Both the position numbers and the translations under genes were made by a program. A DNA stretch of 64,000 bases from Roseiarcus sp963842835 (GTDB lineage: Bacteria; Pseudomonadota; Alphaproteobacteria; Rhizobiales; Beijerinckiaceae), in assembly GCA_963842835.1 (NCBI GenBank), contig CAWJIB010000007.1, forward strand, positions 310,001 through 374,000, written 5' to 3'. This document shows positions 1 through 11,888 of the stretch, one piece after another; position 1 is the stretch's first letter; each line of letters starts with the position of its first letter. The notes beneath the pieces were generated by a model that was not told where the DNA came from, searched no databases, and saw only the letters and a program-made list of their open reading frames with translations.

Positions 1-447
1 CAGGATTTCGCGAATCTTGCGCTCGAAGGTCCGATCTGCGGTCAGCAAGAAGTTCTTGGCGACTTGCTGGGTGATCGTCGAAGCCCCCTGCACGCGCTTC
101 GACCCCTGCATGAACACGAAGGCGGCGCGTAGGATGCCCTCGGGATCAAAGCCGCGGTGGGAATAAAAATTCTTGTCCTCGGCCGCGATGAAGGCGTTCT
201 TAACCAGCGGCGGAATGGCCGCCGAGGGGAGATAAAGGCGACGCTCGCGCGCATATTCGGCCAGAAGGCTGCCGTCGGCGGCGTGAACGCGCGTCATGAC
301 CGGCGGCTCGTAATTCTTCAACTGGGTATAATCGGGCAGATCCTGCTCGAACTTCCAGATGACCGCGGCGACGACCGCCGCCGCGACGACGAAGACGATG
401 GCGCCCGTCGCGAAAACGAAACCGAGGAAACGGGCGATGCCGCGCAT
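1..447 (-). CDS. mrcA: Penicillin-binding protein 1A, N-terminal part (runs off window start)
   Basis: Bifunctional class A penicillin-binding protein that polymerises glycan strands and cross-links peptidoglycan at the inner membrane. Only the first 149 codons are inside the window. Residues ~5-30 form one membrane anchor (GFVFATGAIVFVVAAAVV). The transglycosylase (GT51) domain then begins: the catalytic EDKNFYSHRGFD motif is near residue 95 and QGASTITQQVAKN near residue 125, both hallmarks of the family. The start at 447 fits a short cytoplasmic tail (MRGIARFLG) before the anchor. The next gene, an N-acetylmuramoyl-L-alanine amidase, lies upstream on the same strand, a common alphaproteobacterial arrangement. 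The transpeptidase domain is outside the window, so completeness cannot be judged. Confidence 0.93.
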   Translation of the reverse strand, partial: MRGIARFLGFVFATGAIVFVVAAAVVAAVIWKFEQDLPDYTQLKNYEPPVMTRVHAADGSLLAEYARERRLYLPSAAIPPLVKNAFIAAEDKNFYSHRGFDPEGILRAAFVFMQGSKRVQGASTITQQVAKNFLLTADRTFERKIREIL

Positions 448-668
448 GTTTCGATCCAAGACCTTCTCGGGCCCGACGACGATCCGCTGACGGATCGGCC
501 CCGGGCGATTCTCGCGCGCTCCTTATCGCAAAGCGCGCGCGTTGTCAGGAAAATGCGGCTCTTGACCGACGCCCTCACGTTCATGTCGGTCGCGACTGCG
601 GCGAAACTATGAAGCTGACGCGGGCCTCGCGCGTCTCGACGCGAGCGGCCCGGCCCGCCGCCTCGATT

Positions 669-2033
669 TCACGGCGTCCGAGGGTCGGCGCCCTGCCCGG
701 TCGCTGCGGAATTTCTCGGGTTCGCCGCCTCGGTCGCGGTCAACTTCGCCGACGCGGCGCCGGCATCCCCGGCTTTGGGCGCTCCCTCCCCGTCGTTTCG
801 CCCGGGAGCGAAGAACCGATCGACCGCGTTCGCCATCGCACTCGCGGTCTTGGCGCGCCAATCCGCAGAGTTCATCGCTTGGACGTCCTGGGCGTTGGAG
901 AGGTAGCCGAGTTCGACGAGCACGGATGGGAAGTCCGGCGCCTTGAGCACGACAAACCCGGCCGAACGCTCGGGATTGCGATTGAGCCGCGCCGCGCCCT
1001 GCAATTGCTGGACGACCCCGCGCGAGAAGATATGCGCGTAGGCGCGGGTTTCGCGCCGCTTGAGATCGAACAGGATGTCGGCCACGCCGACCGCCTCCGC
1101 CTTCGGTTCGGCCCCGGCGGCTTTGTCGGCTGCGTTCTCGCGTTCGGCGATGCGCGCGGCCTCCGCGTCGGAGGCGCGCTCCGAACAAGTGTAGACCGTC
1201 GCGCCGGACACGTCCGCGGCCGCCCCGCCGAGCGCGTCGGCGTGAATCGAGATGAATAGCGCCGCGTTCGCCTCGAGGGCGATGCGGACGCGGTCCTCGA
1301 GCGAAACGAATTCGTCTCCGTGGCGCGTCAGCACGACCTTGAATCGGTTCTTGGCGTCGAGCCGGCGCTTGAGCTCGAGCGCATAGTCGTAGACGATCGT
1401 TTTCTCGACCGCGCCGCCGACGCCATATGCGCCGCCGTCGACGCCGCCATGTCCGGGATCAATTACGATCACCGGCGGACCCGAACCGTATCCGGCCGCG
1501 GCCTCGTCCGGAGAGGCCCCCGCGCGCGCCGCGCCCGCCGCGTCCTGACGCGCCGCCGAGGCGAAGGCGCTCGCCTCGCAACGCTTCAATTCGATGACGA
1601 GGCGCGAAGGCGCCGAACCCTTGGCGATGGGCGCCGCCTCCACTTTTGCGACGCAGGCCGGCCGCGCCAGATCGATGACGACGCGAGATTTGCCGGGACC
1701 GAACAGGCCGAAGCGAAACGCCTTGACGATCGCGTCGGCGCGCCTCGGCGCTGCGCGCCCAATCGCCGGATCGAGCTGGAAGTTCACTTCCCCAAGGTCG
1801 ATGACGATGCGATTGGGATCGGCCATCGCATGGGCGCTCGCCTCGACCGGCCCGGAAAGATCAAAGCTCAGCTTCGCCGTTTCGCTGTCTTCGAGAAGAC
1901 GCGCCGCGACCGCGACGGGCGGCGCCGCGGCATCCTCGGCCGCGACCGGCGCCCCCGACAGCAGCGTCAGCATGACAATCGCCAAAGCGAGGCGCCGCCT
2001 CGCCAGGACCTTCGCATGCGCATGAAAAAGCAT
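669..2033 (-). CDS. amiC: N-acetylmuramoyl-L-alanine amidase (AMIN + Amidase_3)
   Basis: Periplasmic zinc amidase that cleaves the amide between MurNAc and the stem peptide during cell separation. The start at 2033 gives a 454-residue protein opening with a signal peptide (RRRLALAIVMLTLLSGAPVAAE). The frame stays open upstream to 2405, but that extension is low-complexity Arg-rich sequence and would bury the signal. After it come an AMIN domain (~40-135) and an Amidase_3 domain (~175-420). The latter carries DPGHGGVDGGA with a zinc His, VEKTIVYD with a zinc Glu, SIHADA with a second His, and VLVELGYLSN with the catalytic Glu. The C-terminal ~35 residues are Ala-rich and disordered. It lies just upstream of PBP1A and divergent from rne. 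Confidence 0.93.
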   Translation of the reverse strand: MLFHAHAKVLARRRLALAIVMLTLLSGAPVAAEDAAAPPVAVAARLLEDSETAKLSFDLSGPVEASAHAMADPNRIVIDLGEVNFQLDPAIGRAAPRRADAIVKAFRFGLFGPGKSRVVIDLARPACVAKVEAAPIAKGSAPSRLVIELKRCEASAFASAARQDAAGAARAGASPDEAAAGYGSGPPVIVIDPGHGGVDGGAYGVGGAVEKTIVYDYALELKRRLDAKNRFKVVLTRHGDEFVSLEDRVRIALEANAALFISIHADALGGAAADVSGATVYTCSERASDAEAARIAERENAADKAAGAEPKAEAVGVADILFDLKRRETRAYAHIFSRGVVQQLQGAARLNRNPERSAGFVVLKAPDFPSVLVELGYLSNAQDVQAMNSADWRAKTASAMANAVDRFFAPGRNDGEGAPKAGDAGAASAKLTATEAANPRNSAATGQGADPRTP

Positions 2034-2947
2034 TCGTCTCAATCCTGGCCGCCGCTCACAGCCTTCCCGACGCGCATTCTTAATGCATAGCGCCGTGGGG
2101 GTTAAATATCGATAACGCCGTCTTGGCGAAACGCCGGTCCCTTGTCCAGCGGGCGCCAGGAACGTTCCCTCGCCCGGCCCGCCATGAGGGCCGAGCGCCG
2201 AGTTGCCATCGCCGCGCTCTGCGATCCGGCGCGAGCGGCGCGACGCGGCTTTTGCCGGGAGCGGCGGCCTCTTTGCTGTCGCGAAAGCCCATAAATCCTT
2301 GGAAAGGTTACGCCGCTGGCGAAGGCCCGCCAACGCTCGGAGCTTGCGCTGATGCAAGCGGCCCGCAGACAGATCAACTGGAAGTGACGGGAAATCGCTT
2401 GCCAACCCCTGCGACGGCGCCTATGTAGGGCTTGTCGCATTCGGGTCGTTTCCGCGTCATCGGCCCCGCTCCAATCGCTTAAACCGGCGATTCGACCCGG
2501 GGAACGAAGGCGGGAGGGAGCCAACGCGCGGGCGCATGACCGCCCCTTCCGTCGCCTTCCTTGTGCTAGCGATATGCTCCGCGCAAGGCGTTCGCGGCCG
2601 AAAAGAGGGAGTGCGCGTCGCCGGGCGAGAGTCCTGCGAGCGCGGCGGGTGCGAGACGATGGCGCTTCAAAAGGCGCCCCTCGAATGGCGACGAGGCAAT
2701 GCTCCGCCGAGTTTCAGGGTCGCGATGCTAGGGTCGCCAGAGAAAATCCGTTTCGCCGCGTTTCGGATCGCGCGGACGGATTTTCACGTCGGGCGTTCCC
2801 ACGTGAATTGTGATCGATACGGGGCCGTGGCCCCGCCTGAATCGTTTTCCATCACCGTATTCCCCAACATCGGCGCGCCGCGCTTGGTCTCTGATCGCCC
2901 CTCGAGGGCGTTGCAGGCCGCCCGGGCGCGCCCCAAGAGAGTTCAAC
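2034..2947. other. Long intergenic region between divergent amiC and rne
   Basis: About 0.9 kb without a convincing gene. Open frames exist on both strands, but they are Arg/Pro/Ser-rich, overlap each other and resemble no family. The region must contain the amiC promoter (minus) and the rne promoter and leader (plus). RNase E genes in other bacteria have long 5' leaders used for autoregulation. A similar leader here is inferred only from the distance and was not seen as a defined structure. Confidence 0.5.
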
Positions 2948-5857
<2,910 letters not shown>

Positions 5858-5947
5858 CAAGCGAGAGAGACGGCGTCCCCCGACGCGCAGACGCGCCGGC
5901 GGACGCTGATTCCGCCGGCGCCGAAGTCCAAATTCGAGGCGGTCGAC

Positions 5948-7012
5948 ATGGCGATCAGGCGCGGCAAGTGGACGCTATTCGTCGACATCGTCGGCGGCTG
6001 CAATCTGCGCTGTCCGTCCTGTCCCGTCGGTAATTCCTCGGGCAAGGACGTCCCGCACGGCGTGATGGCGCCCGAGCTTCTCGATCGAATCTGCGCCAAG
6101 GCGGTTCGGGAATTCCACAACCCGACCGTTTATCTCTTCAATTGGGCGGAGCCGTTCCTGCATCCCCGGCTCGACGAGATGATCCGCGTGGTCAAGCGCC
6201 ACGGCCTCGCCGTCGAGCTCAGCTCGAACCTCAACATCTCCCGCAATCTCGACAAGGTGCTCGCCGCCGAGCCGCGCACGCTGCGGGTCTCCGTCTCGGG
6301 CTTCCAGCAGGAGAACTACGGCCGGACGCACAAGCGCGGCGACATCGAGCGCGTCAAGGCCAACATGGCCGAACTCGCCAAGCTGAAGAATCGGCTCGGA
6401 GCCAAGACCAAACTGACGATGCTGTTCCATCGCTACCTCGACAATCACGAGGACGAGGCGATGATGAAGGCCTACGCCGAGGGGCTCGGCTACGAATTTA
6501 CCGCGGTCTGGGCCTATTTGATGCCGGCGGAGAAATTGGTCGCGTTGGGCCAGGGCGGACTTGACGACGCCCGCTTGAACGACGAGGACCGCGCGGTGAT
6601 CGGCCGCTTCGCGCTCGATCCGGTCGAGGCGATCGCGATCGCGAAAAAGCACAGAGACAAACCCTGCCGGTTGCTCGATCGCTCGCTCGCGCTCACCCAC
6701 ACCGGCGACGTCCTGCTGTGTTGCGCGACCTATGACGCGAAGAAACTCTCCGTCGGCAACTTCCTCGACGCGCCGGTCGAAGCCCTGCAGCAACGCCGCG
6801 AGGGACACAGCTACTGCGGCGAATGCATGGAACAGGGCGGCCACGTCTATTTCAATTACGACGCGCCCGAGTTCGACGGCGCAGCAATCGCCAATATGCG
6901 AAGGCATCATCCCGATATCGACGCGAGCGGCTTCGGCGCGGCGAAATCAAAGAAGACGCCGCTCCAGCGCGTAATTCGCGAAGCGCGCCGGCTGGTGGGG
7001 ATCGGGCGATAA
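5948..7012 (+). CDS. Radical SAM/SPASM domain protein
   Basis: A 354-residue radical S-adenosylmethionine enzyme of unknown substrate. The [4Fe-4S] motif GCNLRCPSCPVG (CxxxCxxC) lies at residues ~18-29. A TIM-barrel-like core follows, with NWAEPFLHP and SSNLNISRNLD resembling the GGEP and ribose-binding regions of the family. A C-terminal SPASM-like region at ~255-300 carries LLCCATYDAKKLSVGN and YCGECMEQGG, which would bind auxiliary clusters. The start at 5948 leaves a short MAIRRGKWTLFVD lead strand, typical of these enzymes. It follows rne by 90 bp on the same strand and precedes a surface-sugar locus with methyltransferases. A role in modifying a surface glycan or peptide is inference only. 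Confidence 0.85.
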   Translation: MAIRRGKWTLFVDIVGGCNLRCPSCPVGNSSGKDVPHGVMAPELLDRICAKAVREFHNPTVYLFNWAEPFLHPRLDEMIRVVKRHGLAVELSSNLNISRNLDKVLAAEPRTLRVSVSGFQQENYGRTHKRGDIERVKANMAELAKLKNRLGAKTKLTMLFHRYLDNHEDEAMMKAYAEGLGYEFTAVWAYLMPAEKLVALGQGGLDDARLNDEDRAVIGRFALDPVEAIAIAKKHRDKPCRLLDRSLALTHTGDVLLCCATYDAKKLSVGNFLDAPVEALQQRREGHSYCGECMEQGGHVYFNYDAPEFDGAAIANMRRHHPDIDASGFGAAKSKKTPLQRVIREARRLVGIGR

Positions 7013-7087
7013 AGGCTCGCGACGCGTCCGCCGCTCTGATCGCCGAGCGACGATCGGGGCGGGGCGCCGGCTCCCAGCGCAGCGCGC

Positions 7088-7921
7088 CTATTTTCCCAAG
7101 ACGAAAAGCTTTATCGGACTGAAGTCGCCGAATGCGGGAAGCTTAATACTGTCGGCATGAATCGGGTGGCGGTAGTCCGGCGCCGTGCCCTCCACAGCGC
7201 AGAGCTTGGAATAGATGATGCGGGTAGCGAAATAGTAGGAACTCGAGAAAGCGTACCCATCGACCGCCTTGAACAGTTCTTTGGTTCGCTCGACAAATTC
7301 GCCCTCGCGAAAGAATTTGTTGTGCCAGCGAATAGCGATCGCCGGCAGACCGTAGAGGGCCCGCATCTCATTCAATCTGTCGTTGCCCTCTATGAAGTTC
7401 TCGATTGCGAGATAATAGCCGCCCGGCTTGAGAATACGGGCAATGCCTTCGATCGCGTCGAACTGCTCCGTATCGCTCTCGAGATTGATGAGGCAGCGAT
7501 CGGTGGTGACGAAATCAAAACTTCCTTCGGCAAAATTCTTGGCGACTTCCCGCACGTCCCCGACCGCGAAATCCATGCGCGCGTGTGGTTTGTTCGCGAG
7601 GCGCGCCCTCGCGAGATCGATCATGGTGCTCGCGAAGTCTCGGCCGACGAGATCGCAATGAAAGGCGGCGTCGAACGCGAAGAGGGTTTCTCCGTCGCCG
7701 CACCCCGCATCGAGGACGCGCGAGCCCTCCGCACAGCCCAACCGCCGTAGGTGCGAAATCAACGTCTCGCGCTCCAGGACACGCAGATAGACGTCGTTTG
7801 TCGTAGCGTTCGCGCTGTCGGTCGACGCGCGGTCGGTCCAATACTGCTTGATTTCCATCGTCACAACCTGATCATTCTCGGCCTCGGCGTCAGTCGAGAC
7901 CGCGTTTCGCGCCACACACAT
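7088..7921 (-). CDS. Class I SAM-dependent methyltransferase
   Basis: A 277-residue Rossmann-fold methyltransferase. Motif I is VLDAGCGDGETL at ~70-81. An acidic residue after motif I (VGRDFASTMID), then FDFVTTDRCLINLES and ILKPGGYYLAIENF, complete the fold. A second possible start at 7858 (MEIKQYWTDRAS, 256 aa) matches where family members usually begin, and is as likely as the longer start. It is the last gene of a minus-strand run with the CmcI-like and DegT genes, so its substrate is probably a surface sugar or its carrier; that is inferred from context only. Confidence 0.85.
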   Translation of the reverse strand: MCVARNAVSTDAEAENDQVVTMEIKQYWTDRASTDSANATTNDVYLRVLERETLISHLRRLGCAEGSRVLDAGCGDGETLFAFDAAFHCDLVGRDFASTMIDLARARLANKPHARMDFAVGDVREVAKNFAEGSFDFVTTDRCLINLESDTEQFDAIEGIARILKPGGYYLAIENFIEGNDRLNEMRALYGLPAIAIRWHNKFFREGEFVERTKELFKAVDGYAFSSSYYFATRIIYSKLCAVEGTAPDYRHPIHADSIKLPAFGDFSPIKLFVLGK

Positions 7922-7979
7922 TCCCGCGCCGCTGGACGACGGCTCGCGTCGAAGCGCCGATCGCGGACTCCAGGCGCAG

Positions 7980-8774
7980 TCACGCCTTGACGCAACGCAG
8001 ATAGCCCCCCGGCGAACTCGACAGGATCATCTTGCCGTTGACCTCTTCGTCAGGGCGAAAGCGATCGTTCTTCAGGAGAAACTCTTCGACCGCCGCCAGC
8101 GGCTCGTCGCCGGGGGGCCAGAAATGCGAGCGCGCTTTCGGCGTTTGGTCCGGCCTCAGACGGCCGAGAATCGTGTCGGCGACGATGAGGAACTGGCCCC
8201 GCGTGACCAGCGGCGACAGGGCGCGCAATTCGGCCAGGACGTGATTCTTGGAGTGGTCGGAATCGAGCACCAGCATGACGCTGGCGCCGGCGGGAACTTC
8301 GGCCTGTATGCGCTTGATCGTATCGGCCTCGCTCGAAGAGCCTTCGATCAACGTTATGCGGTTCGCCATCGGATGCTTTTCGATCGTGTCGCGGTTGTGG
8401 GCGCGAATGTCGATGTCGACGCCGACGACCTTGCCCTTGCCGATCAGCGTCAGCATCGACGCGTAGAATATGACCGATCCGCCGCGCGCGACGCCGGTCT
8501 CGATGATGACGTCGGGCTTGGTCGCCCAAATGACCTCCTGCGTGACGACGATGTCGGGCGGCATTTGAATGATGGGGACGCCCATCCACGACCAGAGATA
8601 GGTGTAGCGGTGCCGATCGGCGCTCATGACGCAGTCGCGCGCCTGCTCGAACAAGGCGGCGTCGGCGCCCAACGCGAGACTGTTGCGCCGCCGTTCTTCC
8701 TCGAACTCGGCGCGATCGTCCGGAACGTTCGGCTTGATGAATTTCTCTTTGGTGTCAGGCACGCTCGTCTCCAC
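7980..8774 (-). CDS. CmcI-type (cephalosporin hydroxylase family) methyltransferase-like protein
   Basis: A 264-residue protein of the family named after CmcI. Despite the name, members are SAM-dependent O-methyltransferases, many of which act on sugars such as rhamnose. It shows VIIETGVARGGSVIFYASML (~95-115), KVVGVDIDIRAHNRD with the acidic ribose-binding residues, ITLIEGSSSE, and the VMLVLDSDHSKNHVLAEL metal-binding segment. The C-terminus NGKMILSSSPGGYLRC is also typical. It lies 17 bp downstream of the DegT aminotransferase gene and is probably co-transcribed with it. Methylation of a deoxy- or amino-sugar on the O-antigen or capsule is the likely role (inference). Confidence 0.85.
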   Translation of the reverse strand: METSVPDTKEKFIKPNVPDDRAEFEEERRRNSLALGADAALFEQARDCVMSADRHRYTYLWSWMGVPIIQMPPDIVVTQEVIWATKPDVIIETGVARGGSVIFYASMLTLIGKGKVVGVDIDIRAHNRDTIEKHPMANRITLIEGSSSEADTIKRIQAEVPAGASVMLVLDSDHSKNHVLAELRALSPLVTRGQFLIVADTILGRLRPDQTPKARSHFWPPGDEPLAAVEEFLLKNDRFRPDEEVNGKMILSSSPGGYLRCVKA

Positions 8775-8791
8775 GAAATGCGACTATCCGA

Positions 8792-9934
8792 CTATTGGCG
8801 CGCGCCGAGAATTTCGCGCAATGCGCCGCAGACGATGTCCACGAGGCCCTCGGTCATGTTGTAGCCCGAGGGGAGATTGACGCCGTAGTCGGCGATAGGG
8901 CCGCCTTTGTCGCGCGCCGTTACGAATCGCTTGGATTGCGGGCGGTCTGAAAACGCCGGCAATGTCGATAGCCGCGAAAAGAAGGGACGCGAGTCGATAT
9001 TGCGTTTGTCGAATTCAGTCATCACGGCGAACTTGTCGAGGCCGAGGCTCCGATCGAGGATCGCCGTCGCCATCCAATAGCTGTTCAGCGTGTCCGGCGG
9101 CTCGGCGTTGAGGGCGATTCCGTTCACCGAGCCGAGCCGGTCGCGATACCAGCCGAAAATCGCGCGTTTGTGGGCGATCAACTCGTCGATGCGCTCCATC
9201 TGTGCGACGCCGAGCGCCGCCTGCACCGCGCTCATGCGGTATTTGAAAGCGATTTCCGAATTGAGGAAGAACCGGTCGCCGGGATTGCGTCCATGGTCGC
9301 GCAGGAACAGCACCCGCTCGAAAAGAGCGGGATCGTCAGTCGCGAGCATGCCGCCTTCGCCGGTGACGACCGTCTTGCTGCCGTGAAAGCTGAAGGCGGA
9401 AACCCGGCCCAAGGCGCCCGCCTTTCGACCATGGTGGACGGAGCCCAGCGCCTCGGCCGCGTCCTCGACGAGCGCGACGCCGTGACGATCGGCGATCGAC
9501 TTCAGCCGATCCCAATCGCAGGTCGACCCATAGAGATCGACGCCGATGATCGCCTTCGTCTTGGGCCCGATCGCGGCCTCGACAGCGTCGGGATCGATGC
9601 ACCACGTGTCGGGGAGGATGTCGACCAGCACCGGTTCGGCGCCGACATAGACGACGGGGGCGACCGAGGCGATCCAGGTCACGTCGGGCGCTATGACCTC
9701 GTCGCCCGGACCGACGCCCAGCGCCGCCATCGCGAGGTGGAGCGCCGCCGTGCAATGAGGAACGCTGACGGCGTGGCCCACGCCGACATAGTCCGCCACC
9801 ATGCGCTCGAAACGGGCGTTGTATGCATAATGGTTCTGGCGCCACGCGGTGCGCGCGGCCTCGGCGGCGAGTTCGACCTCGCGATCGGTGATCGACGGAG
9901 CCGCGACGGGAATGCGTTCGGGAGCGACAATCAT
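8792..9934 (-). CDS. DegT/DnrJ/EryC1/StrS-family sugar aminotransferase
   Basis: A 380-residue PLP-dependent aminotransferase acting on nucleotide-linked keto-sugars. The PLP Lys is seen in FSFHGSKTVVTGEGGM (~188). VPHCTAALHLAMAALGVGPGDEVI near residue 60 is the phosphate-binding turn, and VEDAAEALGS holds the cofactor Asp. The presence of Lys, not His, argues for an aminotransferase rather than an RfbH/ColD-type dehydratase. The start MIVAPERIPVAAP at 9934 sits before the usual N-terminal helix. The context (CDP-4-keto-6-deoxyglucose genes on the other strand) suggests it makes a 4- or 3-amino-deoxy sugar. Confidence 0.93.
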   Translation of the reverse strand: MIVAPERIPVAAPSITDREVELAAEAARTAWRQNHYAYNARFERMVADYVGVGHAVSVPHCTAALHLAMAALGVGPGDEVIAPDVTWIASVAPVVYVGAEPVLVDILPDTWCIDPDAVEAAIGPKTKAIIGVDLYGSTCDWDRLKSIADRHGVALVEDAAEALGSVHHGRKAGALGRVSAFSFHGSKTVVTGEGGMLATDDPALFERVLFLRDHGRNPGDRFFLNSEIAFKYRMSAVQAALGVAQMERIDELIAHKRAIFGWYRDRLGSVNGIALNAEPPDTLNSYWMATAILDRSLGLDKFAVMTEFDKRNIDSRPFFSRLSTLPAFSDRPQSKRFVTARDKGGPIADYGVNLPSGYNMTEGLVDIVCGALREILGARQ

Positions 9935-10081
9935 GCGGGGGCGCGGGAGTTTGGCGTCGGCGGTGTCATGGACGGCGGCTTCATGGAGGGGCCCAATTGT
10001 TCGCGTCGAACACGCAATAAGGCCTGGACGCGCGATTGCCTAGAGGTCCGGTTACCGCGCGGCAAGGACGGACGGCCGCGC

Positions 10082-10981
10082 TCAGACGTTGCGCTCGAAG
10101 TGGCGGCCGACGTTGCGCGGCCCCGAAATCCCGAGCAGCTCACGCAGGCCCGTTCGGGCCATTTTGAGGACCGAAGGCAGGGTTCTCTGGAGATAGAGCG
10201 GCTCGCGCGCCGCCAGCGCGATCCGCAAAGAAGCGGGCAAAGCGCGCTCGGAGCGGATTCGACGCAGTTCGCGGCGGAACGCGCGGCGGACTTCCATCAT
10301 GACCGCGAACGGGATGCGGGTGCGCGGACGCGATGCGGCGGGGCGGCGGAAGCGCGAGAAAAAGCGCGTCTTGTCGGTCATCCGCACCGCGCCGTCGATG
10401 ATCGGTCCATACAGCATCACGTGGTCCGAGGCGTAGGCGAAGGGGAAACGCTCGGCGACCGGCAGAAAGGCGGCGAGCGCCGCCTCGCGGTCCCACAGAC
10501 CGTAGACGGCGGCCGGATGGCAGCCAAACAGCGCGCGCATCCGACCTCTCGTCGAGCTCGGATCGTCGATGACCGGCGGCGTCCACAATCGTTGCCCGGC
10601 GCCCTCCGTATCGCAATTCACCACGGCCGAAATCGCCAACTTGCAGCCCGGCGAAGTCGTCGCCAGGCGATACAGCGTTTCGACAAAGTCGTCGGCGCTC
10701 AGATCGTCGTCGGCGCGCCACATGAACCACGGCGTGTCCGCCGCCAGCAGCGCGTCGCGGAAATTGGCGATGCCGCCGACATTCGTCGGTTGGCGAATGT
10801 AGTGGAATCGCGCGTCGCGCGCCGCCCAGGCTTTGGCGATCTCGCCGGTGCCGTCGGTCGAGGCGTTGTCGAAGATCAACGCCTGGAAATCGCGGAAAGT
10901 TTGCCGCGCGAGGCAGGCGAGGCTTTCGTCGAGGAGGTCGGCGCCGTTGTAGACGGGAACGCCGATCGTAATCGGAACCAT
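10082..10981 (-). CDS. Family 2 glycosyltransferase
   Basis: A 299-residue cytoplasmic GT-A glycosyltransferase. It starts with the canonical first strand VPITIGVPVYNGADLLDESL. IFDNASTDGT (~45-54) and FMWRADDDLSADDF (~95) supply the nucleotide-sugar-binding Asp and the DxD-like metal site. The start at 10981 is chosen because the 29 residues available upstream are Arg/Pro-rich and unlike the family. The C-terminal ~90 residues are basic and may lie on the membrane. It begins the minus-strand arm of the sugar locus, back to back with the cytidylyltransferase gene across ~130 bp, which should hold both promoters. Confidence 0.88.
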   Translation of the reverse strand: MVPITIGVPVYNGADLLDESLACLARQTFRDFQALIFDNASTDGTGEIAKAWAARDARFHYIRQPTNVGGIANFRDALLAADTPWFMWRADDDLSADDFVETLYRLATTSPGCKLAISAVVNCDTEGAGQRLWTPPVIDDPSSTRGRMRALFGCHPAAVYGLWDREAALAAFLPVAERFPFAYASDHVMLYGPIIDGAVRMTDKTRFFSRFRRPAASRPRTRIPFAVMMEVRRAFRRELRRIRSERALPASLRIALAAREPLYLQRTLPSVLKMARTGLRELLGISGPRNVGRHFERNV

Positions 10982-11114
10982 GAAGCTGTCCTTATTCGCG
11001 GGCGGCGGCGCGCTCTTGCCGCGCCGGGATCGCGCGGACCCGCGGGACGGCGCCCTTCCGTGCGCCAAGATAACTTGCTAAGCCCCTGCCGGCAAATTGC
11101 GATCGGACGACGGC

Positions 11115-11888
11115 ATGAAGGCGGTCATACTCGCGGGGGGCCTCGGCACCCGCATATCCGAGGAATCTCACCTGCGGCCGAAGCCGATGGTCGAGATCGG
11201 AGGAATGCCGATTCTCTGGCATGTGATGAAGATCTACGCCCAATACGGCATCTGCGACTTCGTCGTCTGCCTCGGCTACAAGGGTTATGTCATCAAGGAA
11301 TATTTCTCCAATTATTTCCTGCATTCCTCCGACGTGACCATCGACGCGCGCACGAACCGCACGACTTTCCACGCCACCAACGCCGAGCCCTGGCGCGTCA
11401 CGCTGGTCGACACCGGCGAAAAGACGCTGACCGGCGGCCGATTGAAACGCGTGGCGCGCTATCTCGACGCGAACGAGCCCTTCTGCTTCACCTATGGCGA
11501 CGGCGTCGCGGACATCGACATCGGCGCCTCGATCGCGTTTCACAGAAGCCACGGGCGCAAGGCGACGCTTACCGCCGTCGTGCCTCCCGGCCGTTACGGC
11601 GCGCTCTCGCTCGCTGGCGACCGCGTCGAGCGCTTCGTCGAGAAGCCGCCGGGCGATCAGGGCTTCGTCAACGGCGGCTTTTTCGTCCTCGACCCGTCGG
11701 TGGTCGACTTCGTCGCCGGCGACGATACGCCCTGGGAGGGCGAACCCTTGGAAACGCTCGCCGCGCGCGGCGAATTGATGGCCTATCGGCACAAGGGATT
11801 TTGGCATCCGATGGACACGCTACGCGACAAGAACCAGCTCGAGGAGCAATGGGCCTCTGGACGCGCGCCATGGAAAATCTGGACGTGA
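11115..11888 (+). CDS. rfbF: Glucose-1-phosphate cytidylyltransferase
   Basis: Makes CDP-glucose from CTP and glucose-1-phosphate, the first step of the CDP-6-deoxyhexose pathways. The 257-residue product starts MKAVILAGGLGTRISEES, the nucleotidyltransferase signature, followed by RPKPMVEIGGMPILWH. CFTYGDGVADID near residue 130 holds the metal-binding Asp, and VEKPPGDQGFVNGGFFV (~180) is the sugar-phosphate loop. The start at 11115 is preferred over 11097 because the methionine lies directly at the conserved first strand. It overlaps the start of the downstream dehydratase gene, showing tight operon coupling. Confidence 0.95.
   Translation: MKAVILAGGLGTRISEESHLRPKPMVEIGGMPILWHVMKIYAQYGICDFVVCLGYKGYVIKEYFSNYFLHSSDVTIDARTNRTTFHATNAEPWRVTLVDTGEKTLTGGRLKRVARYLDANEPFCFTYGDGVADIDIGASIAFHRSHGRKATLTAVVPPGRYGALSLAGDRVERFVEKPPGDQGFVNGGFFVLDPSVVDFVAGDDTPWEGEPLETLAARGELMAYRHKGFWHPMDTLRDKNQLEEQWASGRAPWKIWT

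Noticed and set aside
9170..11869. Long plus-strand frame ahead of rfbG
   Set aside because: It is the in-frame upstream extension of rfbG running antisense to the DegT and GT2 genes; only its last ~362 residues are protein-like.
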